Part shown: positions 16,985-25,165 of the stretch, piece after piece | Layout: the number at the start of each line of letters is the position of its first letter | Position numbering within the stretch: position 1 is the first letter of the stretch | NCBI GenBank assembly: GCA_937944885.1 | Contig: CALFBB010000026.1 | Location: 1 to 35,975 of the forward strand | DNA: 35,975 bases | From: an uncultured cyanobacterium | GTDB taxonomy: Bacteria > Cyanobacteriota > Cyanobacteriia > Thermostichales > Thermostichaceae | Direction: 5' to 3' | Translations under genes and position numbers: made by a program | Notes under the pieces: model-generated | Databases searched by the model: none | What the model was told of the DNA's origin: nothing | The model's input: only the letters and a program-made list of their open reading frames with translations

Positions 16985-17023
16985 GGCCGGGTTCGGACCC
17001 TGTTGTACTGGTTCGTACCGGCC
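16985..17023 (-). terminator. GGCCGG...CCGGCC inverted repeat downstream of zinc-ribbon gene
   Basis: A 6-bp perfect inverted repeat with a 27-nt spacer lies immediately after the stop of the minus-strand gene at 17030. No U-run follows, so a terminator role is tentative. Confidence 0.3.
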
Positions 17024-17029
17024 TGTTGC

Positions 17030-17356
17030 TTATCTCCTGCGCCAGTACCGTAGCCAACCCAATAAACCCGGATAGTGAATAAAGGGCTCACGGGCCGATT
17101 GCTCCAGATGACGAGCGTGATCTTGGGATCCCGGGTGGCGCAGCCGATTCAAACGGATCAAATAGGCGTAGCGTAGCATGCGTTCCCGCAGTTGGGCAGG
17201 GGATGCGGCAAAACACTGGGGACAGAGGGGGCCGAGATCCAAGTAGGCATCGTTAAACAAATGGGGAACCTGTTTCTTGGCCTGAAAGCGTTGCCCACAG
17301 GTTGCACAGTGACAGAGTGCTGTTGGAGGATGCAGCCGTTGCCAGCGGATGTTCAT
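17030..17356 (-). CDS. Small CxxC protein downstream of GGR-family gene, unknown
   Basis: A 108-residue basic protein with CHCATCGQRF near residues 15-24 and LGPLCPQCF near residues 46-54, two CxxC pairs that could bind one zinc. The C-terminal half is rich in Arg, His and aromatic residues (LRERMLRYAYLIRLNRLRHP; GWLRYWRRR). The ATG at 17356 is used. It starts 18 nt after the flavoprotein stop and is probably cotranscribed with it. I do not recognise the family; a rubredoxin-like or zinc-ribbon nucleic-acid-binding role are both open. Confidence 0.72.
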   Translation of the reverse strand: MNIRWQRLHPPTALCHCATCGQRFQAKKQVPHLFNDAYLDLGPLCPQCFAASPAQLRERMLRYAYLIRLNRLRHPGSQDHARHLEQSAREPFIHYPGLLGWLRYWRRR

Positions 17357-17374
17357 TGCCAACTCCTGGTAACC

Positions 17375-18505
17375 TCAGGACAACAGGCCCCCACTTAATT
17401 TGCGAATGGCAGAGCTAGCCACATCGCTGTAACGCAGCTCTCCTGCCAAGATTTGCCCCATGCGACGGGTGGCACCCGGTCGTTTTACCCCTACTTTGTA
17501 GCCTAAGGCTGGAAACCGATAGAACAGCGACGCAATTCGCTTGGCCCAGCGCATTTCCGAGCCCCATTCCTGTTGCACCTGGGCAGAATAGTTGGCCAAC
17601 GCATCCCCCTTGCCGCCCAAGGCAGAGTCGATGGCTCGGGCCGCCCACAGACCGGTGAGCAAAGAGGGGCGGATCCCTTCGGCTGTGAAAGGATCCACCA
17701 CACAAGCGGCATCCCCGGCCAAGAGAGCATTTTGCGTGTGCAGGGGCTGATCTTCATCCCAAAGGCAAATCGGATGACCAAACTGCTTGACAGAGTTTAG
17801 GTCCACCCCAAAGGTGCGGGCATAGTCTGCTGCAATCTGGCGTAGGTTTTGCTTTTCTCCACCCCGAAAAGTACCAGCCCCAATCGAGTAGCCATCCGCC
17901 TTGGGAAAGTTCCAGATGTAGCCATTACTTACAGCCCCAAAGTCAAAATGGGCAGCTGCTGTCTGGGGCTGGGCCACCGGTACTTCTACTTCCAGGGCAG
18001 CGGCCAAGCGTCGTTGTCGTTCCCGAAAGCCCAACCACCTGGCCATAGAACCTTTCGCCCCATCCGCTCCAATCAGGTAGCGCCCCCAAACGGGGCCAGA
18101 GGTAGTCATCACCTGCCAGCGGTCAGTTTGCCATTCCAGGCCCAAGGCGGCAGATCCAGCTTGGAGAACTGCCCCCTGCTTCTGCGCCTGCTGGATTAGG
18201 TAATGGTCGAAGATGTCCCGCCGCACCATCCAAACGGGCTCCTTGAGATCTAAATCGGCCACCACCGGATCCCCGCTGCGCCAGGTATAGCGAATTTGCC
18301 GGATCTTGAGGGAGATGGCCGGGCCAAAGTCAAAATCAAACCAAGCCGCCACCATGGGAGACACCCCACCCCCACAGGGCTTGTAACGGGGCAGAGGATC
18401 CTTTTCCAGAACCAGCACCGAGCGCCCCGCCTTGGCCAGATGATAAGCGGCGGATCCCCCGGCAGGACCGGCACCGACAATGACGCAGTCGTAAACTTGT
18501 GACAT
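17375..18505 (-). CDS. Geranylgeranyl reductase-family FAD-dependent oxidoreductase
   Basis: This 376-residue flavoprotein has the N-terminal dinucleotide fold VIVGAGPAGGSAAYHLAKAG, the family motif YKPCGGGVSPM at about residue 45, GADGAKG near 150, and the second FAD motif LLAGDAACVVDPFTAEGI near 270. These define the geranylgeranyl reductase (TIGR02032-like) group, which reduces isoprenoid chains of chlorophyll, quinones or lipids. It lacks the ChlP-type N-terminus and is shorter than ChlP (about 406 residues), so I do not call it chlP. The start is ATG 18505. It forms a pair with the CxxC protein downstream. Confidence 0.88.
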   Translation of the reverse strand: MSQVYDCVIVGAGPAGGSAAYHLAKAGRSVLVLEKDPLPRYKPCGGGVSPMVAAWFDFDFGPAISLKIRQIRYTWRSGDPVVADLDLKEPVWMVRRDIFDHYLIQQAQKQGAVLQAGSAALGLEWQTDRWQVMTTSGPVWGRYLIGADGAKGSMARWLGFRERQRRLAAALEVEVPVAQPQTAAAHFDFGAVSNGYIWNFPKADGYSIGAGTFRGGEKQNLRQIAADYARTFGVDLNSVKQFGHPICLWDEDQPLHTQNALLAGDAACVVDPFTAEGIRPSLLTGLWAARAIDSALGGKGDALANYSAQVQQEWGSEMRWAKRIASLFYRFPALGYKVGVKRPGATRRMGQILAGELRYSDVASSAIRKLSGGLLS

Positions 18506-18514
18506 GGCTTCCAA

Positions 18515-18712
18515 AATGAACCCTTCCCCTGTGGGGTTCTGTGCATCGGCTCCTAGACTATCCCATTCAACCAGGATCCCAGGTAGGGCAAGGGATCCTT
18601 TATCTCCGCACCTTTTGCCAAAAGGAGGTAGGGAACAAAGCTGGGGATCCCTGCTAGCGAAGAGGAGCTTGTAAGCGATAATGGGTGCGGCGTTTGCACG
18701 AATGGCTCAGCG
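18515..18712. other. Divergent intergenic region with three GGATCC palindromes
   Basis: Between the flavoprotein and pheT the core GGATCC occurs at 18574, 18593 and 18645, three in about 80 bp. This region should hold both promoters, but no clear boxes are seen. Confidence 0.6.
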
Positions 18713-21193
18713 ATGCGCATCTCCCTGAAGTGGCTGCGAGAACTGGTGAACTTTGAGCTCTCACCAGAAGAGTTAGGCGAAGCCCTCACCCTGGTGGGAT
18801 TTGAGGTGGAAGAGATTGAAGATCGCCGCACGTGGGCCGATGGGGTTGTGCTGGGCAAGATTCTCAAAGCCGAACCTCACCCCAATGCTGACAAACTGCA
18901 AGTTTGCCAAGTGGATCTGGGAGCCGAGCAACCTTCTACCATTGTCTGTGGAGCTGCCAATGCCCGCGCCGGCATCCTGGTTGCCGTTGCCACTCCCGGT
19001 ACCCATTTGCCTGCCCTTAACCTCACCATCGAACAAGCCGAAAAGCGCGGTGTTGTTTCTGCCGGCATGATTTGCTCTTTGGCGGAGCTAGGGCTGGAGA
19101 AGACTTCAGAAGGGATCCACGAATTTCCGGCGGATCTGGATCTGCACACTTTCCCTTTGGGCTCCGATGTACGGCCTTTGCTGGGTTTGGATGATGTGAT
19201 TTTGGATCTCACCTCAACCGCTAATCGCGCCGATGCCCTGAGTATGGTAGGCATTGCCCGGGAAGTGGCTGCTATTACGCGCAATCCTCTGCACCTGCCT
19301 GGGATCCCAGAGCTGCAGGCCAAACCCATCCCCGGCCTTACCCTGGAGATTGCCGATGCCAACGCCTGCCCTGCCTACAGTGGTGTGTTGATCGAAGGGG
19401 TCAAAGTGGGTTCTTCCCCCAATTGGCTGAAGCACCGTCTGGCTGCCGCCGGTATCCGCTCCATCAATAATGTAGTCGATATTACCAATTTAATTCTCCT
19501 GGAGTGGGGACAGCCACTACACGCCTTTGATTGGGATCGTCTCCTCAAGGTCATGGACAAGCCAAAGCAACCCACCATTGGGGTGCGCTTTGCCCGAGCC
19601 GGGGAAACCCTAAAAACCCTGGATGGTCAAACCCGCACTTTGCGCCCCGAAAGCCATCTGATTACCGCTGCCGACCAAGCGGTAGCCCTAGCAGGGGTGA
19701 TGGGCGGGGAAGAAACCGAAGTTAACCCAGAAACCACCTCCATTTTTCTAGAAGCAGCTCTTTTCGACCCGGTGGTGACACGGCGCTCCGCCCGTTCTCA
19801 GTCTTTGCGCACCGAGGCTTCTGCCCGTTATGAGCGGGGGGTCAATTTTGCCGGCCTGGATCAGGCCCGGGATCGGGCGGTGCAGTTGATCCTGGAATTG
19901 GCCGGAGGAAAAGTTGTGGGTCTTACCACTTTTGACCAACGTCCCTCTTTGGAGCGCACCCTAGAGCTGCGGTTATCCCGGTTGATCGATGTGTTGGGGG
20001 ATGATGTCCGGGCGGCGGATGTGGAGGAGATCTTGCCGGCTTTGGGTTTTCAGCTCTCCCCCTGTGTCCCGGCCCCAGAACCTAGCGCAAAACCTGGCTT
20101 TCCCGAAACCGAAACGGCAAGGGTAGCCCGCTGTGTTTGGCAGGTCAAGGTTCCTCCCTATCGTCTGCGGGATATTGAGCGAGAGATTGACTTAATCGAA
20201 GAGTTTGCCCGTCTCTACGGCTATGACCGCTTCTCGGAGACCCTCCCCTCCGAGCCTCAGGTGGGATCCCTGTCGGTGCGGGAATCTCTGACCCGCCAGG
20301 TTCGGGAGGTTTTCCGAGGTATTGGTCTGACGGAGCTGTATCACATCTCCCTGTGCCCGGCAGAGGATAGCCGCTTGGTTACCATTACCAATCCTCTTTC
20401 ACCGGAATACTCGGCACTGCGATCTGCCCTTTTACCCGGCTTGGTGGAAGCCTTTCGCTTCAACTGGGATCAGGGCAATGGCCCCCTGCAAGGGTTTGAA
20501 ATTGGTCGCGTCTTTGCCCGTGCCCTTTCCCCCAGCCCCCACCCTTACCGAGAAGCTGAGCACATCGGTGGCATCATGGGTGACGATGTCCATTCCAAAA
20601 CCCGTTGGCGGCAACAACCGCTGGATTGGTTTGCGGCCAAAGGACTGTTGGTGTCCGCCCTAGAACGGTTGGGATTCAACCCGGAGTTTCGCCTGGACCC
20701 AGCTGACCAGCAATCTCCACAGCTGCATCCCGGTCGTCAAGCTAGCCTTTGGATTGGGGGAACCCGGATTGGCCAGTTTGGACAGTTGCACCCTCGCCTC
20801 TGCCAAGATAAGGGGTTGCCGGAGCAGGTGTACGGATTTGAGTTGCAGCTGGATCCCTTGCTGGAAGGCATGGAGAAGCGCGGGATTGTACAATTTGTCC
20901 CTTTTTCCACCTTTCCGGCCTCGGATCGGGACATTGCCTTCTTTGCTCCCTTGGAGCTGACAGTAGCCGAGTTGGAGCAAGCCATTCGCCAAGCTGCCGG
21001 GGAGCTGCTGCAGTCGGTGCACCTGTTTGATGAGTACCGTGGCCAGGGAGTACCTGAAGGTCAGCGCAGCCTGGCTTTCCACTTGGTATACCGTGCTCCT
21101 GATCGCACCCTCACCGATGCGGAGGTGGAAGCAGCCCAAAGCCGGGTGAGAAGCCAGTTGGAAAAACAATTCCAGGTCACCTTGCGCAGCTAA
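18713..21193 (+). CDS. pheT: Phenylalanyl-tRNA synthetase beta subunit
   Basis: PheT pairs with PheS to charge tRNA-Phe. At 826 residues it is full length. Domains in order are the opening MRISLKWLRELV, an EMAP-like tRNA-binding OB fold (about 40-150; KAEPHPNADKLQVCQVD), and the B3/B4 editing region (about 205-380). B5 follows (about 410-520), then the catalytic-like core with GLTELYHISLC and RSALLPGLVEAF. The ferredoxin-like anticodon-binding domain closes the protein (from about 730; FPASDRDIAFF). PheS is not in the window, as is common in cyanobacteria where the subunits are encoded apart. Its promoter lies in the 200-bp divergent gap. Confidence 0.97.
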   Translation: MRISLKWLRELVNFELSPEELGEALTLVGFEVEEIEDRRTWADGVVLGKILKAEPHPNADKLQVCQVDLGAEQPSTIVCGAANARAGILVAVATPGTHLPALNLTIEQAEKRGVVSAGMICSLAELGLEKTSEGIHEFPADLDLHTFPLGSDVRPLLGLDDVILDLTSTANRADALSMVGIAREVAAITRNPLHLPGIPELQAKPIPGLTLEIADANACPAYSGVLIEGVKVGSSPNWLKHRLAAAGIRSINNVVDITNLILLEWGQPLHAFDWDRLLKVMDKPKQPTIGVRFARAGETLKTLDGQTRTLRPESHLITAADQAVALAGVMGGEETEVNPETTSIFLEAALFDPVVTRRSARSQSLRTEASARYERGVNFAGLDQARDRAVQLILELAGGKVVGLTTFDQRPSLERTLELRLSRLIDVLGDDVRAADVEEILPALGFQLSPCVPAPEPSAKPGFPETETARVARCVWQVKVPPYRLRDIEREIDLIEEFARLYGYDRFSETLPSEPQVGSLSVRESLTRQVREVFRGIGLTELYHISLCPAEDSRLVTITNPLSPEYSALRSALLPGLVEAFRFNWDQGNGPLQGFEIGRVFARALSPSPHPYREAEHIGGIMGDDVHSKTRWRQQPLDWFAAKGLLVSALERLGFNPEFRLDPADQQSPQLHPGRQASLWIGGTRIGQFGQLHPRLCQDKGLPEQVYGFELQLDPLLEGMEKRGIVQFVPFSTFPASDRDIAFFAPLELTVAELEQAIRQAAGELLQSVHLFDEYRGQGVPEGQRSLAFHLVYRAPDRTLTDAEVEAAQSRVRSQLEKQFQVTLRS

Positions 21194-21383
21194 TGTCTCT
21201 TTGACTTTCTCCCTGGGCCTTTCGATCATCCGGCTTTGCTAAAACGATAGGGGATAAGTCTGTAAACAACCGACAGCCAATGAAACCTACCCGTTGATCT
21301 TGCCGTTGGGCAAAAAAGGCTTGAAGACGCAAGGTTTGCCATGCCTGTTCAACAAATAAAAAAATAAGATGAGAGGATCCGCT

Positions 21384-21460
21384 CCACTCCTCTGCCTAAG
21401 TTTCTCCTGGCCTGAAGCCATTATCCAACCACAACAAGAGAAACTTCCCCTGTGGAGTGG
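21384..21460. other. Two-stem inverted repeat, candidate structured RNA
   Basis: Nested perfect inverted repeats are CCACTCC (21384-21390) with GGAGTGG (21454-21460) and AAGTTTCTC (21398-21406) with GAGAAACTT (21438-21446). They are separated by a symmetric 7x7 internal loop. The 31-nt apical region contains a further small hairpin (TGGC/GCCA, 21408-21420). It lies between pheT and the tRNA gene. On the minus strand a T-rich tract (ATTTTTTTATTTG) follows about 20 nt later. No known family is recognised. Confidence 0.55.
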
Positions 21461-21497
21461 CCTAACAGCAGAGTAAAGAAAGCACCTGGCTAGAAGC

Positions 21498-21570
21498 GCC
21501 CACGAAAGGATTCGAACCTCCGACACCTGGGACCGGAACCCAGTGCTCTAGTCCACTGAGCTACGTGGGC
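21498..21570 (-). tRNA. tRNA-Arg (anticodon CCG)
   Basis: On the minus strand the 7-bp acceptor stem GCCCACG/CGTGGGC closes a complete cloverleaf. It has the D-arm AGCTCAGTGGACTAGAGC, the anticodon stem CTGGG/CCCAG around loop TTCCGGT (anticodon CCG) and the T-arm GGAGGTTCGAATCC. CCA is not encoded. It is 24 nt downstream of rnhB on the same strand, so it may be processed from the rne-rnhB transcript. Confidence 0.97.
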
Positions 21571-21594
21571 AAGGCAACTTTAGTTCCTATCGTA

Positions 21595-22224
21595 TCAATT
21601 TGCTTGCAGCTCTGCCAAGTGCACAAAACTACGGCGGTGCTGGGGGGTCAGCCCCAATTTTTGCAAAGCCTGTCGGTGTTCGCGTGTGCCGTAACCGACG
21701 TTGGTTTGCCAACCGTAGCCAGGGTACTGTTGATCCCAGCTCTGCATCAGGGTATCCCGCCAGACCTTGGCCACAATCGAAGCCGCTGCAATAGATAAGC
21801 TAATTTGATCCCCCTTCACCAGGGCCGTTTGCTGGGATCCCAATTCCGCTAGCGGTAATCCATCCAGCAAAATGTGCTCCACCGGACCCAGCTGGGCCAG
21901 CGCCCGTTGCATGGCCAGCACCGTTGCCCGGCGAATGTTGAGTTGGTCAATTTCAGCTGCAGAGGCACTGCCGATGGTTACGGCTAGGGCTACTTGTTGA
22001 ATCTGCTCCGCCAATCGAGTGCGTTGCTGCGGACGTAGCTGTTTGCAATCCCGCACCCCTGCCAGCTCTGCCGGATCCATTCCCACCGGCAAAATCACCG
22101 CCGCTGCAACCACCGGCCCTGCCAGGGATCCCCGCCCCACTTCATCCACGCCTGCCACCCGCTGGATCCCTTGTTGCCAAAGGGATCCCTCCCAAACCAA
22201 ACTGGGCTGTACCTGCTTTCCCAT
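21595..22224 (-). CDS. rnhB: Ribonuclease HII
   Basis: RNase HII removes RNA from RNA-DNA hybrids and single ribonucleotides in DNA. The 209-residue protein from ATG 22224 has the family signature [20 protein letters not shown] with catalytic D27 and E28. It also has the DCKQL region, the third acidic residue in ILLDGLP, and the fourth in the [12 protein letters not shown] region, with [14 protein letters not shown] between them. An upstream in-frame start (22320) would add 32 residues unlike the family. It follows RNase E by about 130 nt on the same strand, a gene order known from other cyanobacteria such as Synechocystis. Confidence 0.96.
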   Translation of the reverse strand: MGKQVQPSLVWEGSLWQQGIQRVAGVDEVGRGSLAGPVVAAAVILPVGMDPAELAGVRDCKQLRPQQRTRLAEQIQQVALAVTIGSASAAEIDQLNIRRATVLAMQRALAQLGPVEHILLDGLPLAELGSQQTALVKGDQISLSIAAASIVAKVWRDTLMQSWDQQYPGYGWQTNVGYGTREHRQALQKLGLTPQHRRSFVHLAELQAN

Positions 22225-22358
22225 ACCCGACAGGGAGTAACCGACAGACTCAGGATGACAGGCCAGGCCCACAGCAAGATTCTGGGGTAAACAATAACGG
22301 ACGGTCCTGAATTGACCCAACGGATTGACCCCCGAAGGTGAGCGCGGACCCAGAAAAC

Positions 22359-24530
22359 CTAACTGCTGCGGGAGCGGCGGCGCCTTGAGGCTGCCGGAGA
22401 TTGCTGAGCCGGGTTCAGCAGCAGCTCTTCCGGCTCTGGGGTAAGGGACTCGGCAGCCGACGGCAGGGGAATCTGCTCTTCCTGGGCCAAGTTGGCCTGA
22501 AAAGCACCACCTAGATCCTGAGGTTCTGGTTCAACCTCAGCATCCACTTGGGCCTCAGATCGGAGTGAATCCACAAGCGATGGTTCATGGCCTTCCAAGG
22601 CCGTATTTTCCAAAACTGAACCCTGCGAGGCTGTAGCCACACCCGGTAGAGCTACCGTGACCACTGTATCTTGACCCGGAGGGGGTGGCTGATCAAGAAG
22701 CAACAGCGGTGATAGGCCCAATTCTGAATACACCCGTTGCTGCAAAGGCGTCATTTCAACCGTGATGGTTTGCCGTGCCACAGCAGGCCGACTTTCTTCC
22801 ATTCGCATTGGGGAGAGGTAATCTTTACGGGGGCTGTGGGCTTCTCCCTCTTCTGGGCGGCCAGAGCGACGGGCATCTCTGCGTTTTTGACCCACTCGTG
22901 AGCCAATACCTGTCATTTCTGGCGGCAAATCCTCCCCAAAAGCTTTTGCAGCCGAGAGGGCATCTGCTTCACTGTCCACCTGCCGGGGATCCCCCCCCTC
23001 TTGACGCTTGCGCCCTGCTTCTGCAGGAGACTCCTCCTCCAGCTGCGCCGGGATGGAAAAAAGGGAAAAGGGATCCAGTGGCGGTTTCTGGCCTCCTTGC
23101 CCCAGGCCCGACCGAGATCGCCGCAGAGGAGTAGGGGTACGACTAGACACCCCATCATTTCCCACCCGCAAACGCACCCGCTGGGAATCACCATCTCGTG
23201 GGGTGTAGCCTTGCTCATCCCCATGAGCGTCCTCCCCCTCGTCGGGCAGCGTTACGACAAGACCGTTTTCTACCGTCAGTAGGCGACCGGGCTCAACCCC
23301 CGGCAGTCGCGCCAGGATCCCTAAGCCCTCACAAGTGGGACAGGGATGACCAAAAATCTCGTAGAGGCTTTGTCCCTGGCGTTTGCGAGTCAGCTCCACC
23401 AAACCCAACTCCGAGAGTTGGACCACCTGCGGACGAGCCTTGTCACTGGACAGGGCCTTGTTAAAGTGCTCCAAGACCTGCAACTGGTCACGGCGGGAAT
23501 CCATATCGATGAAATCCACCACGATCACCCCGGCAATATTACGCAATCTCAGTTGGCGGGCAATCTCGGTGGCCGCTTCACAGTTGGTCCACAGCACCGT
23601 CTCGCGGGAGGTGGCCGATTGGGTAAAGGAGCCGGAGTTGACATCGATCACCGTCAGGGCCTCTGTAGGCTCGATGATGATGTAGCCACCGGAAGGCAGA
23701 TCCACCCGGGGGCGCAGTGCCTGACGAATGACGGCATTGACCCGGAAGTATTCCAAAATCGGGGTGGGTTCACGGTGGGCATCCACAAAGACCCCGGCAG
23801 GCATTTGGCCCTGGTTCCAACTTTGTAAGTAGGTGCGCACCCGCTTGGCCCCTGCCGGAGAATCGGTCACAATACGGTTCACATCTTCCGAATAAACATC
23901 CCGCAAAACCCGTTGAATAAAGTCATCATCCCGGTTGAGGAGCCCCGGCCCACGTGCCGACTGATACTGTTGCTGAATGTCTTCCCAGAGCTTTTTCAAT
24001 TGCTCTAGGTCGTCAATCATGGCCTCTTCAGACACTCCCTCTGCCTCAGTGCGCACCAGCAGACCCATTTGGGGCGGTTTGATCAAAATGGCCAGGGATT
24101 TGAGGCGGTTGCGTTCTTCTCGATCCTCAATGCGGCGGGACAGGTGCACCCCCTTGCCGTAGGGGCGTAACACCAAATACCGACCCGGAAAGGCCAGATC
24201 TCCGGTCAGGCGCGGCCCTTTGTTGCCGGTGGGCTCCTTCATCACCTGCACCAAGACCTTCTGCTGGGGCACAACCAGCTCCGTAATGGAGGCATGGCTG
24301 CGCTTGAGACGCAACGGACCTAGGTCGGTAACGTGAATAAAACCGTTGCGCTCGGAAGGGCCGATATTGACAAAGGCAGCATCGATGCTGGGCAGGACGT
24401 TCTCAATAATTCCCAGATAAACGTCCCCCACTTGGTGAGCACCACTGGCGACGATCAGCTCTTGAACTTGATCTTCAGCAAAGACGGCTGCAACTCGGTG
24501 TTGCTCGGCAATCACAATCTGCCTAGGCAT
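22359..24530 (-). CDS. rne: Ribonuclease E/G
   Basis: RNase E starts mRNA decay and processes rRNA and tRNA. The 723-residue protein has the S1 domain near residues 35-125 ([33 protein letters not shown]). The 5'-sensor/RNase-H-like part follows, then the DNase-I-like catalytic part with metal aspartates in [11 protein letters not shown] and [14 protein letters not shown], and the zinc-link CPTCEGLG near 405. After about residue 430 a poorly conserved tail includes [21 protein letters not shown] and ends in [12 protein letters not shown]-terminal arginine run is known in cyanobacterial RNase E as the PNPase-binding site. Start is ATG 24530. A long leader lies upstream. Confidence 0.95.
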   Translation of the reverse strand: MPRQIVIAEQHRVAAVFAEDQVQELIVASGAHQVGDVYLGIIENVLPSIDAAFVNIGPSERNGFIHVTDLGPLRLKRSHASITELVVPQQKVLVQVMKEPTGNKGPRLTGDLAFPGRYLVLRPYGKGVHLSRRIEDREERNRLKSLAILIKPPQMGLLVRTEAEGVSEEAMIDDLEQLKKLWEDIQQQYQSARGPGLLNRDDDFIQRVLRDVYSEDVNRIVTDSPAGAKRVRTYLQSWNQGQMPAGVFVDAHREPTPILEYFRVNAVIRQALRPRVDLPSGGYIIIEPTEALTVIDVNSGSFTQSATSRETVLWTNCEAATEIARQLRLRNIAGVIVVDFIDMDSRRDQLQVLEHFNKALSSDKARPQVVQLSELGLVELTRKRQGQSLYEIFGHPCPTCEGLGILARLPGVEPGRLLTVENGLVVTLPDEGEDAHGDEQGYTPRDGDSQRVRLRVGNDGVSSRTPTPLRRSRSGLGQGGQKPPLDPFSLFSIPAQLEEESPAEAGRKRQEGGDPRQVDSEADALSAAKAFGEDLPPEMTGIGSRVGQKRRDARRSGRPEEGEAHSPRKDYLSPMRMEESRPAVARQTITVEMTPLQQRVYSELGLSPLLLLDQPPPPGQDTVVTVALPGVATASQGSVLENTALEGHEPSLVDSLRSEAQVDAEVEPEPQDLGGAFQANLAQEEQIPLPSAAESLTPEPEELLLNPAQQSPAASRRRRSRSS

Positions 24531-25165
24531 CAACAAGCCTCCCTGCGCCAGGAGTAGAGTATGCCGGCTCCATCCACAGGGAAGGAGGCTGACCTACTGA
24601 TTGCCAGGATCCAGCGCGGATCCACTAACCAAAACCTAGTGAACATGGGGTTATCCATTGCTTGAACTGATGCTTGAACTAGCTTTATCAGGGTTAGCCC
24701 GTAAGTCTTTTCGGGGCTCGGGTGGGTAAGGATAAAGGAGGGAAAATACCCCTAGCAAAAACGGCTGCTCACATTCCTGTTTGAATATGGCTGCGGTCGC
24801 GACAGTGGGCTGGAGGCTTTTCTAGCCCCAACTTTAGCCAAGGCTCTGTTGCCAATCCCCCGGTGCAACCTCAATGGATTACAGAACAGGGAGGATACCA
24901 GAAGCACCCTGATGGAAAACCAAGGGGTGAGCTATCCCCTCCACTATCCACCACATTGCGCGTGTTCGCGTTCTCTGGGCATTGAGCTAAGACTGTTTCC
25001 ATTCCAGGAGCCGGTTCAACTCTCTACCCGCTGCTCACCTCGCCTTTGGTGAGGATAGGCCAACGAGCTTCACAGCAGCAGAAGCCGACGATGCAAAAAT
25101 TATAGCGCTTGTGAGATCCCTCAGCCTACAACCCTGTCGGCACAGTGGGGAACAACGGCAGGGGG
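24531..25165 (-). promoter_or_regulatory. 635-bp upstream region of rne: probable long 5' leader
   Basis: No gene is seen on either strand here. On the minus strand a perfect -10 hexamer TATAAT (25104 to 25099) would start transcription about 560 nt before the rne ATG. A stable hairpin CCTCACC-AAA-GGCGAGG follows at 25054-25038, and another (GGGCTAGA/TCCAGCCC) at 24828-24807. Long leaders with RNase E cleavage sites for autoregulation are known for cyanobacterial rne. No matching -35 is obvious, and read-through from the radical SAM gene is possible. Two GGATCC sites sit near 24607-24622. Confidence 0.5.

Noticed and set aside
17375-18505. Calling the flavoprotein ChlP
   Set aside because: Length and the CGGGVSPM motif fit the broader geranylgeranyl reductase family, not the ChlP N-terminal pattern.
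21304-21321. TTGCC-GTTG-GGCAA hairpin followed by A6 as a terminator
   Set aside because: The A-run is on the wrong side for the plus strand, and on the minus strand the U-run would precede the hairpin.
24531-25165. rnpB, ffs, ssrA, 6S RNA or a known riboswitch in the rne upstream gap
   Set aside because: None of the conserved core sequences I know for these RNAs is present on either strand.
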